NCBI GenBank assembly: GCA_013822765.1
Contig: PNKY01000007.1
Coordinates: 124,001 to 188,000, forward strand
DNA: 64,000 nucleotides
Origin: Rhodospirillum sp.
Lineage (GTDB): Bacteria; Pseudomonadota; Alphaproteobacteria; Dongiales; Dongiaceae
Direction: 5' to 3'
Shown: positions 37,326-45,803 of the stretch, in pieces
Numbering within the stretch: position 1 is the first letter of the stretch
Layout of the letters: the number at the start of each line of letters is the position of its first letter
Notes under the pieces: generated by a model
Database searches by the model: none
Seen by the model: the letters and a program-made list of their open reading frames with translations, nothing else
Told to the model about the DNA's origin: nothing
Made by a program: the position numbers and the translations under genes

Positions 37326-38576
37326 ATGAATCAGCCATTTGGCACCGGTCCCGCGCCTGCCCTGCCGCCCCTGATCGACGGGGAATTGCGGCTGGAGAAC
37401 GCCGCAATCGACCGGACCTTCCGCTGGCTGCTGCGGGAGGGGCGCCACCAGCCCACCAGCGGCGAACTGCTGCAGGGCTTCTGCCGGGAGCTGACCGAGG
37501 GCGGCTTCCCGCTGATGCGCGCGTTCCTGGCCAAGCCGACCCTGCATCCGCAGATCGCCTCCATCGCCTATCGCTGGTCGCGCACCGAGCCCAAGGTCGA
37601 GGCTTTCACCCGCGAACATGACATCTGGCAGAGCGAACAATATCTGCGCAGCCCGATGGCGCTGATCTATGCCGGCGAGGAGTCGATGATCCGCCGGCGC
37701 CTGTTCGGCCCCGGCCTCCGGCTCGACTTCCCGATCCTCGAGGACCTGCTAGCGGAAGGCGGTACCGACTATGCGATCTTCGGCCTCCGGCGCGGCGACG
37801 GCAAGCCGATGGCCGTGGTCTCGATCGCGACCGATGCGCCGGGCGGCTTCAGCGACGAGCAATTCACCGGCTTCCAGTCGCTGCTGTCGCTGCTGTCGCT
37901 GATCGTCGAGGCGATCGAGACCCGCCTGACGGCAAAGTCGCTGCTGGAGATCTATCTCGGCGCCGATGCCGGAAGGCGGGTGATGGGCGGCCTGATCCGG
38001 CGCGGCGAGAGCGTCACCATCGCGGCGGCGATCTGGCAGTGCGACCTGCGCGACTTCACCTCGATGAGCAACCAGCTGCCGCGTGACGAGGTGCTGGCGA
38101 TCCTCAACGACTATTTCGACGCGGTGACGCGGCCGGTGCTGGCGCGTGGTGGCGAGATCCTGAAATTCATCGGCGATTCCGTGCTCGCGATCTTCCCGAT
38201 GAAGGACGACCTCGACCGCGACGAGAAATGCCGCACCGCGCTGACTGCGGCGGAGGAAGCGCTCGAAGCCATGCGCGACGTCAACGAGCTGCGCGCCAGC
38301 GCCGGCAAGGCGCCGCTCGGCGTCGGCATCGGTCTCCACGCCGGCTCGGTCAGCTACGGCAACATCGGCTCGCAGACCCGGCTCGACTTCACGGTCATCG
38401 GCCCCGCGGTCAACCTCGCGGCGCGCATCACCGGCCTGTGCCGGCCGCTCAACCAGCGCCTGCTCGCGTCGAAGGCGTTCGCCTCGCCCTGCGGCAGCAA
38501 GCTGGTGCCCCTCGGCCACTATCCCCTGCACGGCTTCGACCAGCCGCAGGAAGTGTTCGGGCTCCCGGAGGAGTGA
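37326..38576 (+). CDS. Class III adenylate cyclase with N-terminal sensor domain
   Basis: A 416-residue soluble cyclase. Residues 1-205 form a GAF-like alpha/beta input region (FDYAIFGL-type core DYAIFGLRRGDG, then LLSLIVEAIETR), with no membrane segment. The catalytic domain at 225-400 is complete: WQCDLRDFTSMSN (metal Asp), EILKFIGDSVLAIFP (Lys and second Asp) and FTVIGPAVNLAARI (Asn/Arg). This family occurs in many copies in rhizobia-like genomes. It starts 105 bases from nfuA on the opposite strand and ends 3 bases from the crcB stop. Confidence 0.9.
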   Translation: MNQPFGTGPAPALPPLIDGELRLENAAIDRTFRWLLREGRHQPTSGELLQGFCRELTEGGFPLMRAFLAKPTLHPQIASIAYRWSRTEPKVEAFTREHDIWQSEQYLRSPMALIYAGEESMIRRRLFGPGLRLDFPILEDLLAEGGTDYAIFGLRRGDGKPMAVVSIATDAPGGFSDEQFTGFQSLLSLLSLIVEAIETRLTAKSLLEIYLGADAGRRVMGGLIRRGESVTIAAAIWQCDLRDFTSMSNQLPRDEVLAILNDYFDAVTRPVLARGGEILKFIGDSVLAIFPMKDDLDRDEKCRTALTAAEEALEAMRDVNELRASAGKAPLGVGIGLHAGSVSYGNIGSQTRLDFTVIGPAVNLAARITGLCRPLNQRLLASKAFASPCGSKLVPLGHYPLHGFDQPQEVFGLPEE

Positions 38577-38579
38577 GGG

Positions 38580-38975
38580 CTACGACCGGGCGCCGGCGAG
38601 TGCACCCAGCGCATAGCCTGCCGCCACCGCGATGAGGCACAGCACGACCGATCCGCCGATATTCAGCGCCGCCTTGGCCAAGTGGCCGTTCTGGACCATG
38701 GTCAGCGTCTGCAGGCTGAAAGACGAGAACGTCGTGTAGCCGCCCATGATCCCAACCATCAGGAACTGGCGGCCCATCGGGCCGAGCAGGTCGCGGGGGC
38801 CGAGCACAGGCAAGGCGGCGATGAGACCGATCAGGAAGCTGCCGGTGACGTTGGCGATGACGGTGCCCCAGGGGAAATCGGCGCCCCACCACTTCGCGCT
38901 CGCTTCCGTCAGCCAGAAGCGCGCGACGCTGCCGATCGCGCCGCCGATGGCGACCCAGAACGTCGCGAGCATCAT
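38580..38975 (-). CDS. crcB: Fluoride ion exporter CrcB/Fluc
   Basis: A 131-residue four-helix membrane protein forming the dual-topology fluoride channel. The motifs GGAIGSVARFWLTE near residue 11, GTVIANVTGSFLIG near 37 (pore Asn) and GIMGGYTTFSSFSLQT near 74 (the sodium-bound break and Phe box) are all present. Its ATG overlaps the stop of the oxidoreductase gene (ATGA), so it is the last gene of a cupin-oxidoreductase-crcB run. No fluoride riboswitch was recognised upstream of the run. Confidence 0.94.
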   Translation of the reverse strand: MMLATFWVAIGGAIGSVARFWLTEASAKWWGADFPWGTVIANVTGSFLIGLIAALPVLGPRDLLGPMGRQFLMVGIMGGYTTFSSFSLQTLTMVQNGHLAKAALNIGGSVVLCLIAVAAGYALGALAGARS

Positions 38976-39955
38976 GCGATGGTGACCACGATGTTGCCGA
39001 TGGCTTTGCCGCTCTCGACCGCTTGGTGAGCAGCGGCGATCCGGTCCAGCGGATAGGTCTCCGCGATTGCGTGCACCAGGGCGCCCTGCGCCAGCGCCTG
39101 GTTGATGTCCTGGATCGATTGCCGGCGCGCGGCTTCGGGCAGGATGTAGACCAGCACCATCCGCAGCGTGATGCCTTGAAACATCATGGGATAGAAGGGC
39201 AGCTTCGGCTCCATCACGGCGGACGAGGCATAGGTCGCGATCACGCCGTTGGTCTTGAGGCAGGCGAGGGTGACGGCAAGGTTGCCGCCGAACTCGACCT
39301 CGATCGCGCGGTCGGCGCCCTGGCCTTTGGTGATGTCCTTCACCGCCTGCGCGACGTCGTCGCTCTTGTAATTGACGATATAGTCGGCGCCGGCCGCCTT
39401 GGCATGGGTAGCCTTGTCGGCGCCGCTCACGGTCGCGATCACCTTGGCGCCGCCCCAGCGCGCGAGCTGGATGGCATAGTGCCCGACCGCGCCCGCGCCT
39501 CCCGTCACCAGGATGGTCTGACCCGCCACCGGCCCGTCGGCGAAGACGCAGCGATGCGCGGTCATCGCCGGGATGCCGAGGCAGGCGCCGGCTTCGTACG
39601 GCACGCCGTCGGGCAGATGCGGCGCCTGGAAAGCGGGCAGGGCGATGTATTCCGCGGCGGTGCCGAACGGCCGCTGCCACTGCCCGTTCCACAGCCACAC
39701 CCGCTCGCCGACGCGCGCCGGGTCGACGCCCGCGCCGATCGCCTCGATCACGCCGGCGCCGTCGCTCTGCGGGATGACGCGCGGCCAACTCATCTTGGCC
39801 CGCAAGCCGGAGCGCGATTTCACGTCCGACGGGTTGACGCCCGACGCCTTCACCCGCACCAGCACCTCGCCAGGTCCCGGCGCCGGCATCGGCAGCTCTG
39901 CCACCTGCAGCACCTCGTCGGCGGGTCCGTTGCGGTCGTAGAAGGCGGCTTTCAT
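38972..39955 (-). CDS. NADPH:quinone oxidoreductase (MDR family)
   Basis: A 327-residue zinc-independent medium-chain dehydrogenase. The GroES-like N-terminus (GEVLVRVKASGVNPSDVK) is followed by the Rossmann part with TILVTGGAGAVGHYAIQLARWGG near residue 145, binding NADPH. No catalytic zinc cysteines are seen, consistent with the QOR/zeta-crystallin group reducing quinones or enones. It overlaps the cupin gene upstream (ATGA) and crcB downstream (ATGA). Its first 16 codons are present again, without a start codon, at 40464-40511. Confidence 0.9.
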   Translation of the reverse strand: MKAAFYDRNGPADEVLQVAELPMPAPGPGEVLVRVKASGVNPSDVKSRSGLRAKMSWPRVIPQSDGAGVIEAIGAGVDPARVGERVWLWNGQWQRPFGTAAEYIALPAFQAPHLPDGVPYEAGACLGIPAMTAHRCVFADGPVAGQTILVTGGAGAVGHYAIQLARWGGAKVIATVSGADKATHAKAAGADYIVNYKSDDVAQAVKDITKGQGADRAIEVEFGGNLAVTLACLKTNGVIATYASSAVMEPKLPFYPMMFQGITLRMVLVYILPEAARRQSIQDINQALAQGALVHAIAETYPLDRIAAAHQAVESGKAIGNIVVTIA

Positions 39956-40455
39956 TTTCGTTTCACCGGCTCGTCAGCGTGCTCGTCATCCCAGTAGTCG
40001 AGCCGCTGGCCGTCGCGGAAGATCGCGCGGTCGAGCTTGCGGACCAGCACCTTGTTGGAATCGGGATAGACGCACACCTCGTTCGGCTCGTGGTCGCCGA
40101 TCACGATGTAGCGGAACGGCGCGTTCCCTTCGTTCACCAGGCAATGGCCGGCGCGCTGGCCCGCCGGGAATCCGACATAGTCGCCGGCCTTGATGCGATG
40201 CCGCTCCTCACCGAGCCTTAGCGTGGCCTCGCCCTCGAGCGCGATCAGGTGCTCTTCCTCGAGCAGGTGATAGTGGAACGGGACCGATTGCTTGCCCGGC
40301 GGCAGCTCCTCATAGGCGATGCCGATCTTGCGGCCGTCCTTGCGCGTATCGGACAGCACGCGATAGCGCATCGCGAACCGCTCGCCCTGGCTGTCCTCGG
40401 ACCACGGCACACTGTCGATGGCGATCGGGCCGCGCGGTTTTTCGGGGTCGTCCAT
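39952..40455 (-). CDS. Cupin-domain protein
   Basis: A 167-residue single-domain cupin. The first cupin motif is seen as VPFHYHLLEEEHLIALEGEA near residue 58 (two His, one Glu) and the second as PAGQRAGHCLVNEG near 99 (His). A metal-dependent binding or small-molecule enzyme role is likely; the substrate is unknown. Its stop overlaps the oxidoreductase start. Its ribosome site GAGGTG is supplied by the oxidoreductase remnant just upstream, implying that the gene was inserted at the 5' end of the oxidoreductase gene. Confidence 0.85.
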   Translation of the reverse strand: MDDPEKPRGPIAIDSVPWSEDSQGERFAMRYRVLSDTRKDGRKIGIAYEELPPGKQSVPFHYHLLEEEHLIALEGEATLRLGEERHRIKAGDYVGFPAGQRAGHCLVNEGNAPFRYIVIGDHEPNEVCVYPDSNKVLVRKLDRAIFRDGQRLDYWDDEHADEPVKRK

Positions 40456-40463
40456 ATTTTGCT

Positions 40464-40511
40464 CAGCACCTCATCGGCGGGTCCGTTGCGGTCGTGGAAG
40501 GCTGCTCCAAT
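40464..40511 (-). pseudogene. Remnant of the 5' end of the quinone oxidoreductase gene
   Basis: This 48-base stretch matches 39908-39955 at 42 positions. It encodes AAFHDRNGPADEVL, against AAFYDRNGPADEVL in the functional protein, but the start codon has become ATT. The copy stops 8 bases before the cupin ATG. It marks where the oxidoreductase gene once began. The remaining 40512-40651 holds two small hairpins (CCCC-AAGCAA-GGGG and GGGTG-ATCGA-CACCC) and no gene. Confidence 0.85.
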
Positions 40512-40651
40512 CGGCAAGCCCCAAGCAAGGGGTGATCGACACCCTATGCAATGTTTATCCAATGCACCAGATTGAGGCGCGCGATTGAACCAAGCCCCGC
40601 CCGGCCACGACCAACATCCATCACGAACCCACCTGGCACGCCTGCTCTCTG

Positions 40652-41617
40652 ATGCGAAGACGCCTATTCAGTAAGCCGACCACCGGGCAATGGGAGGCGG
40701 CGACATTCAAGCTGCGAATGGCGGTCATCACCGTGACGCTGCTGGGCCCACCGGCCGGTGCGATGTTCATGGCCTACGACGCCGCGGTGACGCGGTATGT
40801 CGCGCACCACGTCGTACAGTCACAGGCGCTCGAACTCGGCTTGCCGCAGGGCCAAGTGGTGGCTGCCGTCGGCCAGGTTCGCGCCAGGCCGGTACAGCTG
40901 CCGACCGGATATCCGCAATTCGAGAACGCGCTGATGGTGATCGAGCGGCACGAGCGCTACAAGCGCGGGAAGCACGGAGGGTGGAAGCCCGCCGGCACCC
41001 AGGTGTGGGTCAGCGACATTGCGACTCTCGATGGCTGGACTCTCGATCAGAACCTGATCAGGAACGCGCGCTTCGACGCCTACCGGGCTTCTCCGTGCAG
41101 CCAGTATGATGCGCAGCCGGGCTGGGCGGCCGATTGCGACAAAAACTACGCCTATCGCGAAGGCGACGACGATCTGCGTTATTCCTACGAGGTCACGCCG
41201 ATTCCGGAGTCGACGATGACGATCATCGCCGCGGTCTCCCATGGAAAGCTGGCGACCATCGAGCACCGCCTGTCGGCGCCGCCGGCGGATTTCGTGCTGT
41301 GGACCAACGGAACGCTGGACGTGACGGACTGGCTTCATCGGCGGCTGAAGCGCCAGGTGGCATGGTCGGTGTTCTGGGTCGGCGTCTCCTTGCTGGTGGT
41401 CTGGTGGCATATGTATGCGGCGCTTCGGCGCGACGAATTCCGGACCGTGTGGCAGGCCCTGGACGGCGGATTGTGGCGTGCGGCTGCGACGATGGGTCCG
41501 TTCATCGCGATCGCCTGGCCGTTCGACGGGCCCGGCTTCATGCCCGTGGCCTTGTTCGGGGCGTTCGCGTCCGCGGTGATCGGGTTTGTGCTCTGGCTGA
41601 GGGCTCGCGTGCCATAG
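40652..41617 (+). CDS. Membrane protein of unknown function
   Basis: A 321-residue protein not assigned to a family with confidence. TM1 is about residues 22-45 (VITVTLLGPPAGAMFMAYDA). A 190-residue soluble region follows with GTQVWVSDIATLDGWTLDQN, a Cys pair (CSQYDAQPGWAADC) and SYEVTPIPESTMTIIAAVS. Three C-terminal hydrophobic segments follow from 236 to the end. The layout loosely recalls TMEM43-type proteins (inference). It stands alone, divergent from the cupin run and convergent with catalase, 260 bases away; a plus-strand terminator lies at 41807-41848. Confidence 0.75.
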   Translation: MRRRLFSKPTTGQWEAATFKLRMAVITVTLLGPPAGAMFMAYDAAVTRYVAHHVVQSQALELGLPQGQVVAAVGQVRARPVQLPTGYPQFENALMVIERHERYKRGKHGGWKPAGTQVWVSDIATLDGWTLDQNLIRNARFDAYRASPCSQYDAQPGWAADCDKNYAYREGDDDLRYSYEVTPIPESTMTIIAAVSHGKLATIEHRLSAPPADFVLWTNGTLDVTDWLHRRLKRQVAWSVFWVGVSLLVVWWHMYAALRRDEFRTVWQALDGGLWRAAATMGPFIAIAWPFDGPGFMPVALFGAFASAVIGFVLWLRARVP

Positions 41618-41630
41618 GTTGGCGCAGCTC

Positions 41631-41665
41631 AAAGAAAAAGGCGCGGCGAGGTGAGTCGCCGCGCC
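41631..41665 (-). terminator. Intrinsic terminator, minus strand, beyond catalase
   Basis: GGCGCGGCGA and TCGCCGCGCC (41640-41649 and 41656-41665) are perfect 10-base arms around a 6-base loop; on the minus strand the stem is followed by TTTTTCTTT. It would end transcripts arriving from catalase, leaving a 3' leader of about 240 bases. Confidence 0.85.
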
Positions 41666-41806
41666 CGCTGGCACGCCGATCAGGGCCGGGGTTGGGGACG
41701 GCCCGTGTCATGCCCAAATCGGGCACCCTGGGGACTAGCCCTCACAAATTTCCCTAGGGAACGCGCAGCTTTAGGGGGGACCGGTGGGCGGTCCCCGAAG
41801 GGGTTA
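41666..41806. other. Structured 140-base region between opposed terminators, possible small RNA
   Basis: Contains the 12-base palindrome TTCCCTAGGGAA (41750-41761), the hairpin TGCCC-AAATC-GGGCA (41711-41725) and GGGGACC-GGTGGGC-GGTCCCC near 41775. The plus-strand and minus-strand terminators lie on its two far sides, each beyond the other, so any message from either neighbour crosses this region. It may be a small RNA on one or both strands. No family recognised; no convincing promoter. Confidence 0.3.
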
Positions 41807-41848
41807 CGCGGCAGCCGCCTGGAGAGATGCAGCTGCCGCGCATTTTTT
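41807..41848 (+). terminator. Intrinsic terminator, plus strand
   Basis: CGCGGCAGC (41807-41815) and GCTGCCGCG (41832-41840) are perfect 9-base arms, followed by CATTTTTTG. It serves transcripts running on the plus strand, either from the membrane-protein gene 190 bases upstream or from a small RNA in between. Confidence 0.8.
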
Positions 41849-41877
41849 GTCCCCTTCCGGGCGGGCGGAAGTGGAGG

Positions 41878-43356
41878 TTACTCTGCCGCCGCGGAACCCT
41901 CGCCGGCCAGGCCCAGCCGCACCGCCACGCCCGCGCCATAGGCCGGGTCTGCCTTGGTAAAGTGGCCGATCTGGCGCCGCTGGATGAAGTCCGGCACCCC
42001 CGTCATGGCGCCGGCGATGGCATCCATCAGGCGGCCGCGCTCTTCCGGCGTCATCAGGCGGTAGAGGTTGCCGGCCTGGGTGTAATCGTCGTTGCCGGCG
42101 CGGTGATCATACCGGTCTGCCGGGCCTTCGATCGGCAGCGGCGGCTCCTTGAAGCGATGATCCTCCGCCGGCCCGCCGAAGCTGTTGGGCTCGTAGTTTA
42201 CGGTGGGGCCGCCATTGCCGTCGAAGCGCATGGCGCCGTCGCGGTGATAGTTGTGGACCGGGCAGCGCGGCGCATTGACCGGCAGGCTCTCGTAGTTCGA
42301 GCCCAGTCGATAGCGGTGCGCGTCGGCATAGGAGAACACGCGGAACTGCAGCATCTTGTCCGGGCTATGGCTGATGCCCGGCACCACGTTGGCGGGCGAG
42401 AAGCTGGCCTGCTCGACTTCGGCGAAATAGTTCTCCGGGTTGCGGTTCAGCTCCAGGATGCCGACCTCGACCAGCGGAAACTCCTTGTGCGGCCACACCT
42501 TGGTCAGGTCGAACGGATCGAACGCGGTGCGCTTGGCCTGATCCTCGCTCATCAGCTGGACCATCATGCGCCAGCGCGGGAACTCGCCACGGTCGATGGC
42601 CTCGACCAGGTCGCGCTGGTGGCTTTCGCGATCGGCGCCGATGGTGCTGGCGGATTGCGCTTCGGAGATGTTGGCGATGCCCTGCAGGCTCTTGAAGTGG
42701 AACTTGACCCACACGCGCTCGTCCTTGGCATTGATGAAGCTGTAGGTGTGCGAGCCGAAACCGTGCATCTGCCGGTAGTTCTTCGGCAGGCCGCGGTCGG
42801 AGAACAGGATCGTCACCTGGTGCAGGCTCTCCGGCGACAGCGACCAGAAATCCCACATCGCGGTGGCATTGCGCAGATTGGTGCGCGGGTCGCGCTTCTG
42901 GGTGTGGATGAAATCCGGGAACTTGTAGGGATCGCGCACGAAGAACACCGGCGTGTTGTTGCCGACCAGGTCCCAGTTGCCTTCCTCGGTATAGAACTTG
43001 AGCGCGAAGCCGCGCACGTCGCGCTCGGCATCGGCCGCGCCTTTCTCGCCGGCCACGGTGGAGAAGCGCAACAGCACCTCGGTCTTCTTGCCGACCGCGG
43101 CGAACAGCGTCGCCTTGCTGTGGCGCGTGATGTCGTTGGTGACGGTGAGGGTTCCGAACGCGGCCGAGCCCTTGGCATGCACCACGCGCTCGGGGATGCG
43201 CTCGCGGTTGAAATGGGCATGCTTCTCGAACAGCTGCCAGTCCTGGACCAGGAGCGGTCCGCGCGGCCCGGCGGTCAGGCTGTTCTGGTTGTCGCCGACC
43301 GGGATGCCGGCGGCGGTGGTCAGGGTCGGACGTTGGGTTTTCGAATCGTTGGCCAT
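41878..43356 (-). CDS. katA: Monofunctional haem catalase
   Basis: A 492-residue clade-3-type small-subunit catalase that dismutates hydrogen peroxide. The distal-pocket region [15 protein letters not shown] holds the active His, [14 protein letters not shown] the Asn, and the proximal haem-ligand Tyr is in [14 protein letters not shown] near residue 335. Length and NADPH-binding core are normal. The ATG at 43356 has GGAGGAG 8 bases upstream; an in-frame ATG seven codons earlier is less likely. It is a single gene with its own leader and a terminator at 41631-41665. Cytoplasmic, with no signal peptide. Confidence 0.95.
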   Translation of the reverse strand: MANDSKTQRPTLTTAAGIPVGDNQNSLTAGPRGPLLVQDWQLFEKHAHFNRERIPERVVHAKGSAAFGTLTVTNDITRHSKATLFAAVGKKTEVLLRFSTVAGEKGAADAERDVRGFALKFYTEEGNWDLVGNNTPVFFVRDPYKFPDFIHTQKRDPRTNLRNATAMWDFWSLSPESLHQVTILFSDRGLPKNYRQMHGFGSHTYSFINAKDERVWVKFHFKSLQGIANISEAQSASTIGADRESHQRDLVEAIDRGEFPRWRMMVQLMSEDQAKRTAFDPFDLTKVWPHKEFPLVEVGILELNRNPENYFAEVEQASFSPANVVPGISHSPDKMLQFRVFSYADAHRYRLGSNYESLPVNAPRCPVHNYHRDGAMRFDGNGGPTVNYEPNSFGGPAEDHRFKEPPLPIEGPADRYDHRAGNDDYTQAGNLYRLMTPEERGRLMDAIAGAMTGVPDFIQRRQIGHFTKADPAYGAGVAVRLGLAGEGSAAAE

Positions 43357-43393
43357 CAGAATGCTCCTCCACTGCATAAAGCGCTGAGAGCAG

Positions 43394-43457
43394 CAGATAC
43401 CGGTTCGTATAATCGATCCAACGCTTTGTTTTCATCGATTCGATCGACTGGATCGAT
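43394..43457. promoter_or_regulatory. Catalase promoter region with repeated GATCGAT boxes
   Basis: On the minus strand TTGGAT (43421-43416) and TATCTG (43399-43394) are 16 bases apart and would start catalase transcription about 30 bases before its ATG. ATCGATCC (43412-43419) and GGATCGAT (43450-43457) form an 8-base inverted repeat with a further ATCGATTCGATCGA between them. It could be the site of a peroxide regulator, but it does not match the OxyR consensus well. Confidence 0.35.
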
Positions 43458-43553
43458 CAAACGTCATGTCAGGCGTCGGTGGGCGGAACCTGTTGGCATC
43501 TCCCGCGTTGGTGCCTCACCTCGGTTTCCCTACAACCAGTTTCGGAGAGCAAT

Positions 43554-43748
43554 ATGACGCGTCTCACCGCCATCGCGATCATCCTCGGCGCAACCTTGCT
43601 GGCCGGCTGCAGTGTCTCGACAGATGGCATGTCGCTGTCGGAGAGCAAGCTGGTCGACAACAACTGCACCGGCAACGCCTTCTTCGTGAACAAGTCCTGG
43701 TGCGCCGACACCCTCCACGCCTCGATGGGCCCCTACACCGGCAAATAG
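43554..43748 (+). CDS. Small lipoprotein
   Basis: A 64-residue predicted lipoprotein: signal peptide TRLTAIAIILGATLLAGC with lipobox LAGC (Cys19), then a 45-residue polar chain with two further cysteines (NNCTGNAF and SWCADTL) that could form a disulfide. A ribosome site CGGAGAG lies just upstream of the ATG. It resembles small outer-membrane lipoproteins of unknown function in Hyphomicrobiales. The gene stands alone between catalase and the RidA gene. Confidence 0.72.
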   Translation: MTRLTAIAIILGATLLAGCSVSTDGMSLSESKLVDNNCTGNAFFVNKSWCADTLHASMGPYTGK

Positions 43749-43775
43749 CGGCCGGTTGAGGCGGATCAATGCTGG

Positions 43776-44186
43776 CTAGGGCCGTCTGAAGCGGCCAGTC
43801 GGAATCTCGGCAACCGCCGAGATCTCCACCAGCAGCGCGCGGTCATAGAGCCGCGCGACCTCCACCGTCGACGTCACCGGATAGGGCGCCGCGAAGAACG
43901 CGCGCCGGACGTCGCCGGCTGCCAGGAAGGCGTCCATGTCGACGACATAGTTGGTCATCGACAGGATGTCGCCCATCTCGCCGCCGATGCTGGCAAGCGC
44001 GGTGCGGATGTTCTCCAGCACCTGGTGCAGCTGCAGGCGCATGTCGCCCGCGCCGACGATGCGGCCGTCGCGATCGAGCGCCACTTGGCCTTTCAGATGG
44101 ACTATCCGGCCATCGCCTTGGACCGCGATCTGAGAGAACGGTCCGAATGGCTGCCACAGATCGGCCGGGTTGAAGGCGTCGACCAC
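43776..44186 (-). CDS. RidA/YjgF family deaminase-like protein
   Basis: A 136-residue protein of the RidA superfamily, members of which hydrolyse reactive enamine/imine intermediates or act on related substrates. Family regions are GRIVHLKGQVALDRDGRIVG and LHQVLENIRTALASIGGEMG; the canonical Arg near the end is replaced in ARLYDRALLVEISAVAEIP, so it is probably outside the archetypal RidA clade. The GTG at 44186 has TGAGG seven bases upstream and avoids overlap with the SDR stop; an ATG at 44207 is the alternative. It is the last gene of the transporter operon. Confidence 0.85.
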   Translation of the reverse strand: MVDAFNPADLWQPFGPFSQIAVQGDGRIVHLKGQVALDRDGRIVGAGDMRLQLHQVLENIRTALASIGGEMGDILSMTNYVVDMDAFLAAGDVRRAFFAAPYPVTSTVEVARLYDRALLVEISAVAEIPTGRFRRP

Positions 44187-44194
44187 GCGTAACC

Positions 44195-44956
44195 TCAGGC
44201 GATGCACTCGCCGCCATCGATCACCAGCGCATGGCCCGTCATGTAGCTGGAGCGATCGGAGGCGAGATAGAGAATGGACTCGGCGATCTCGTCCACGCTG
44301 GCCCAGCGGCCCATCGGGATCTTGTCCTTGACGTACGCCTCGAGCGCGCCGCGCCCGCCCATCTGGCGCATGTAGGGATCATTGAACGGGGTATCGACCC
44401 AGCCGGGGCAGAGCGCATTGACCCGGATGTTGTGGGGCCCGTAGTCCAGCGCCATCTGCTTGGTCATCGCGATCACCGCGGTCTTGCTGGTGATGTAGGC
44501 CAGCATGCCCTTGTCGAAGAACACGCCTGAGTTGGACGAGGTGTTGATGATGACGCCCTTGCCCTGGCGCTTCATGTGCGGCAGCGCCGCCTTGGCCGCG
44601 ACGAAGTGGGCGCGCACGTTGATGGCGTAGCTCGAATCGAGTCCGCTTGCCGGCACCTGCTCCAGCGTGCCTTCGACCTGGATGCCGGCGTGGTTGTGCA
44701 GGATGTCGATGCGGCCGTGCGCCTTGGCCGTCTGCTCGACCAGGCGCTCGATCTCGGCGTCCTTGGTGACGTCGAGCTGGCACGCGTCCGCCCGCCCGCC
44801 GGCATCGCGAATCCGCCGCGCGGTTTCCTCGGCACGCTCGGCGATGAGGTCGGTGGCGATCACGATCGCGCCCTCGCGTCCCATGATCTCCGCGCCGCCG
44901 CGCCCGATGCCTGAGCCGGCGGCGGTGACGATGGCGACGCGATCCTTGAGGATCAT
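44195..44956 (-). CDS. Short-chain dehydrogenase/reductase
   Basis: A 253-residue classical SDR oxidoreductase. The cofactor loop is TAAGSGIGRGGAEI (a variant of TGxxxGIG), ATDLI after beta-2 suggests NAD preference, and the catalytic set is Ser in INTSSNSGVFF, Tyr-Lys in LAYITSKTA and NHAGI for the active-site Asn loop (NHAG instead of NNAG). VNALCPGWVDTPF is the usual C-terminal signature. It lies 9 bases downstream of the permease gene, so it probably acts on the imported solute (inference). Confidence 0.9.
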   Translation of the reverse strand: MILKDRVAIVTAAGSGIGRGGAEIMGREGAIVIATDLIAERAEETARRIRDAGGRADACQLDVTKDAEIERLVEQTAKAHGRIDILHNHAGIQVEGTLEQVPASGLDSSYAINVRAHFVAAKAALPHMKRQGKGVIINTSSNSGVFFDKGMLAYITSKTAVIAMTKQMALDYGPHNIRVNALCPGWVDTPFNDPYMRQMGGRGALEAYVKDKIPMGRWASVDEIAESILYLASDRSSYMTGHALVIDGGECIA

Positions 44957-44966
44957 GATTTCCTCC

Positions 44967-45788
44967 CTAAGCCCGCTGGGGCGCGCTCTTGCGCCGCAGC
45001 AGCAATTGCGCGCCGAACAGCATGACCAGCGAGAACATCATGATGGCGGTGCCGATGGCGTTGATCTCCGGCGTCACGCCGCGCCGGATCGAGGAGAACA
45101 CATAGATCGGCAGGGTGTTGAGCGGCCCGGCGACGAAATTGGCGACCACGTAATCGTCGAAGCTGAAGGTGAAGCAGAGCAGGAACCCGGCCAGGATCGC
45201 CGGCGCCAGCTGCGGCAGCGTGACCTGCCGGAAGGTGGCCCAGGGATCGGCGTAGAGGTCCATCGAGGCCTCGATCAGGCTGCGGTCCATGCCGGCGATG
45301 CGCGCCCGCACGATCACGATCACCAGCGCCATCGAGAACAAGGTGTGCGCGGCGATGATGGAGCCGTAGCCCATATGCAGCTGCAACGGTGCATCGCCCG
45401 GCCAGATTTTGGCCAGCACGGCATTCGTGGCTTCGAAGGTGGTGACCAGCGCGATCAGGGTGGCGATGCCGATGACGATTCCCGGCACCATGATGGCGAT
45501 GTAGGTGAGCCCGTCGAAGATCAGCCGCACCGGCCCCTTCACGCGCTGCAGCGCGAGCGCGGCCATGGTGCCCATGACGGTCGCCAGCGCCGCGGACGTG
45601 AAGGCGACGATCAGGCTGGTCTTAAGCGCGGCCAGCATCAGGTCGTTGCCGGCGACCTTGGCGTACCATTTGACGGAGAAGCCCTGGAAATCGGCGGCGC
45701 TCAGTCCCGAGTTGAAGCTGAACAGCACGATCAGCGCGATCGGGCCATAGAGGAACAGATAGACCAGGATGGAATAGGCGCGGAGCAT
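44967..45788 (-). CDS. Spermidine/putrescine-type ABC transporter permease (PotC-like)
   Basis: A 273-residue inner-membrane subunit with six helices. The EAA loop contacting the ATPase is IEASMDLYADPWATFRQVTL near residue 165, and the N-terminal LVYLFLYGPIALIVLFSF is typical of PotC/PotI. It lies 15 bases downstream of the second permease, and 9 bases before the SDR gene. The substrate class (polyamine or related) follows from family and operon, not from direct evidence. Confidence 0.92.
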   Translation of the reverse strand: MLRAYSILVYLFLYGPIALIVLFSFNSGLSAADFQGFSVKWYAKVAGNDLMLAALKTSLIVAFTSAALATVMGTMAALALQRVKGPVRLIFDGLTYIAIMVPGIVIGIATLIALVTTFEATNAVLAKIWPGDAPLQLHMGYGSIIAAHTLFSMALVIVIVRARIAGMDRSLIEASMDLYADPWATFRQVTLPQLAPAILAGFLLCFTFSFDDYVVANFVAGPLNTLPIYVFSSIRRGVTPEINAIGTAIMMFSLVMLFGAQLLLRRKSAPQRA

Positions 45789-45803
45789 CTCTGTCCCTGG
45801 GCC

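Noticed and set aside
40464-40511. In-frame N-terminal extension of the cupin protein through the remnant
   Set aside because: The remnant reads in a different frame from the cupin gene and has lost its start codon.
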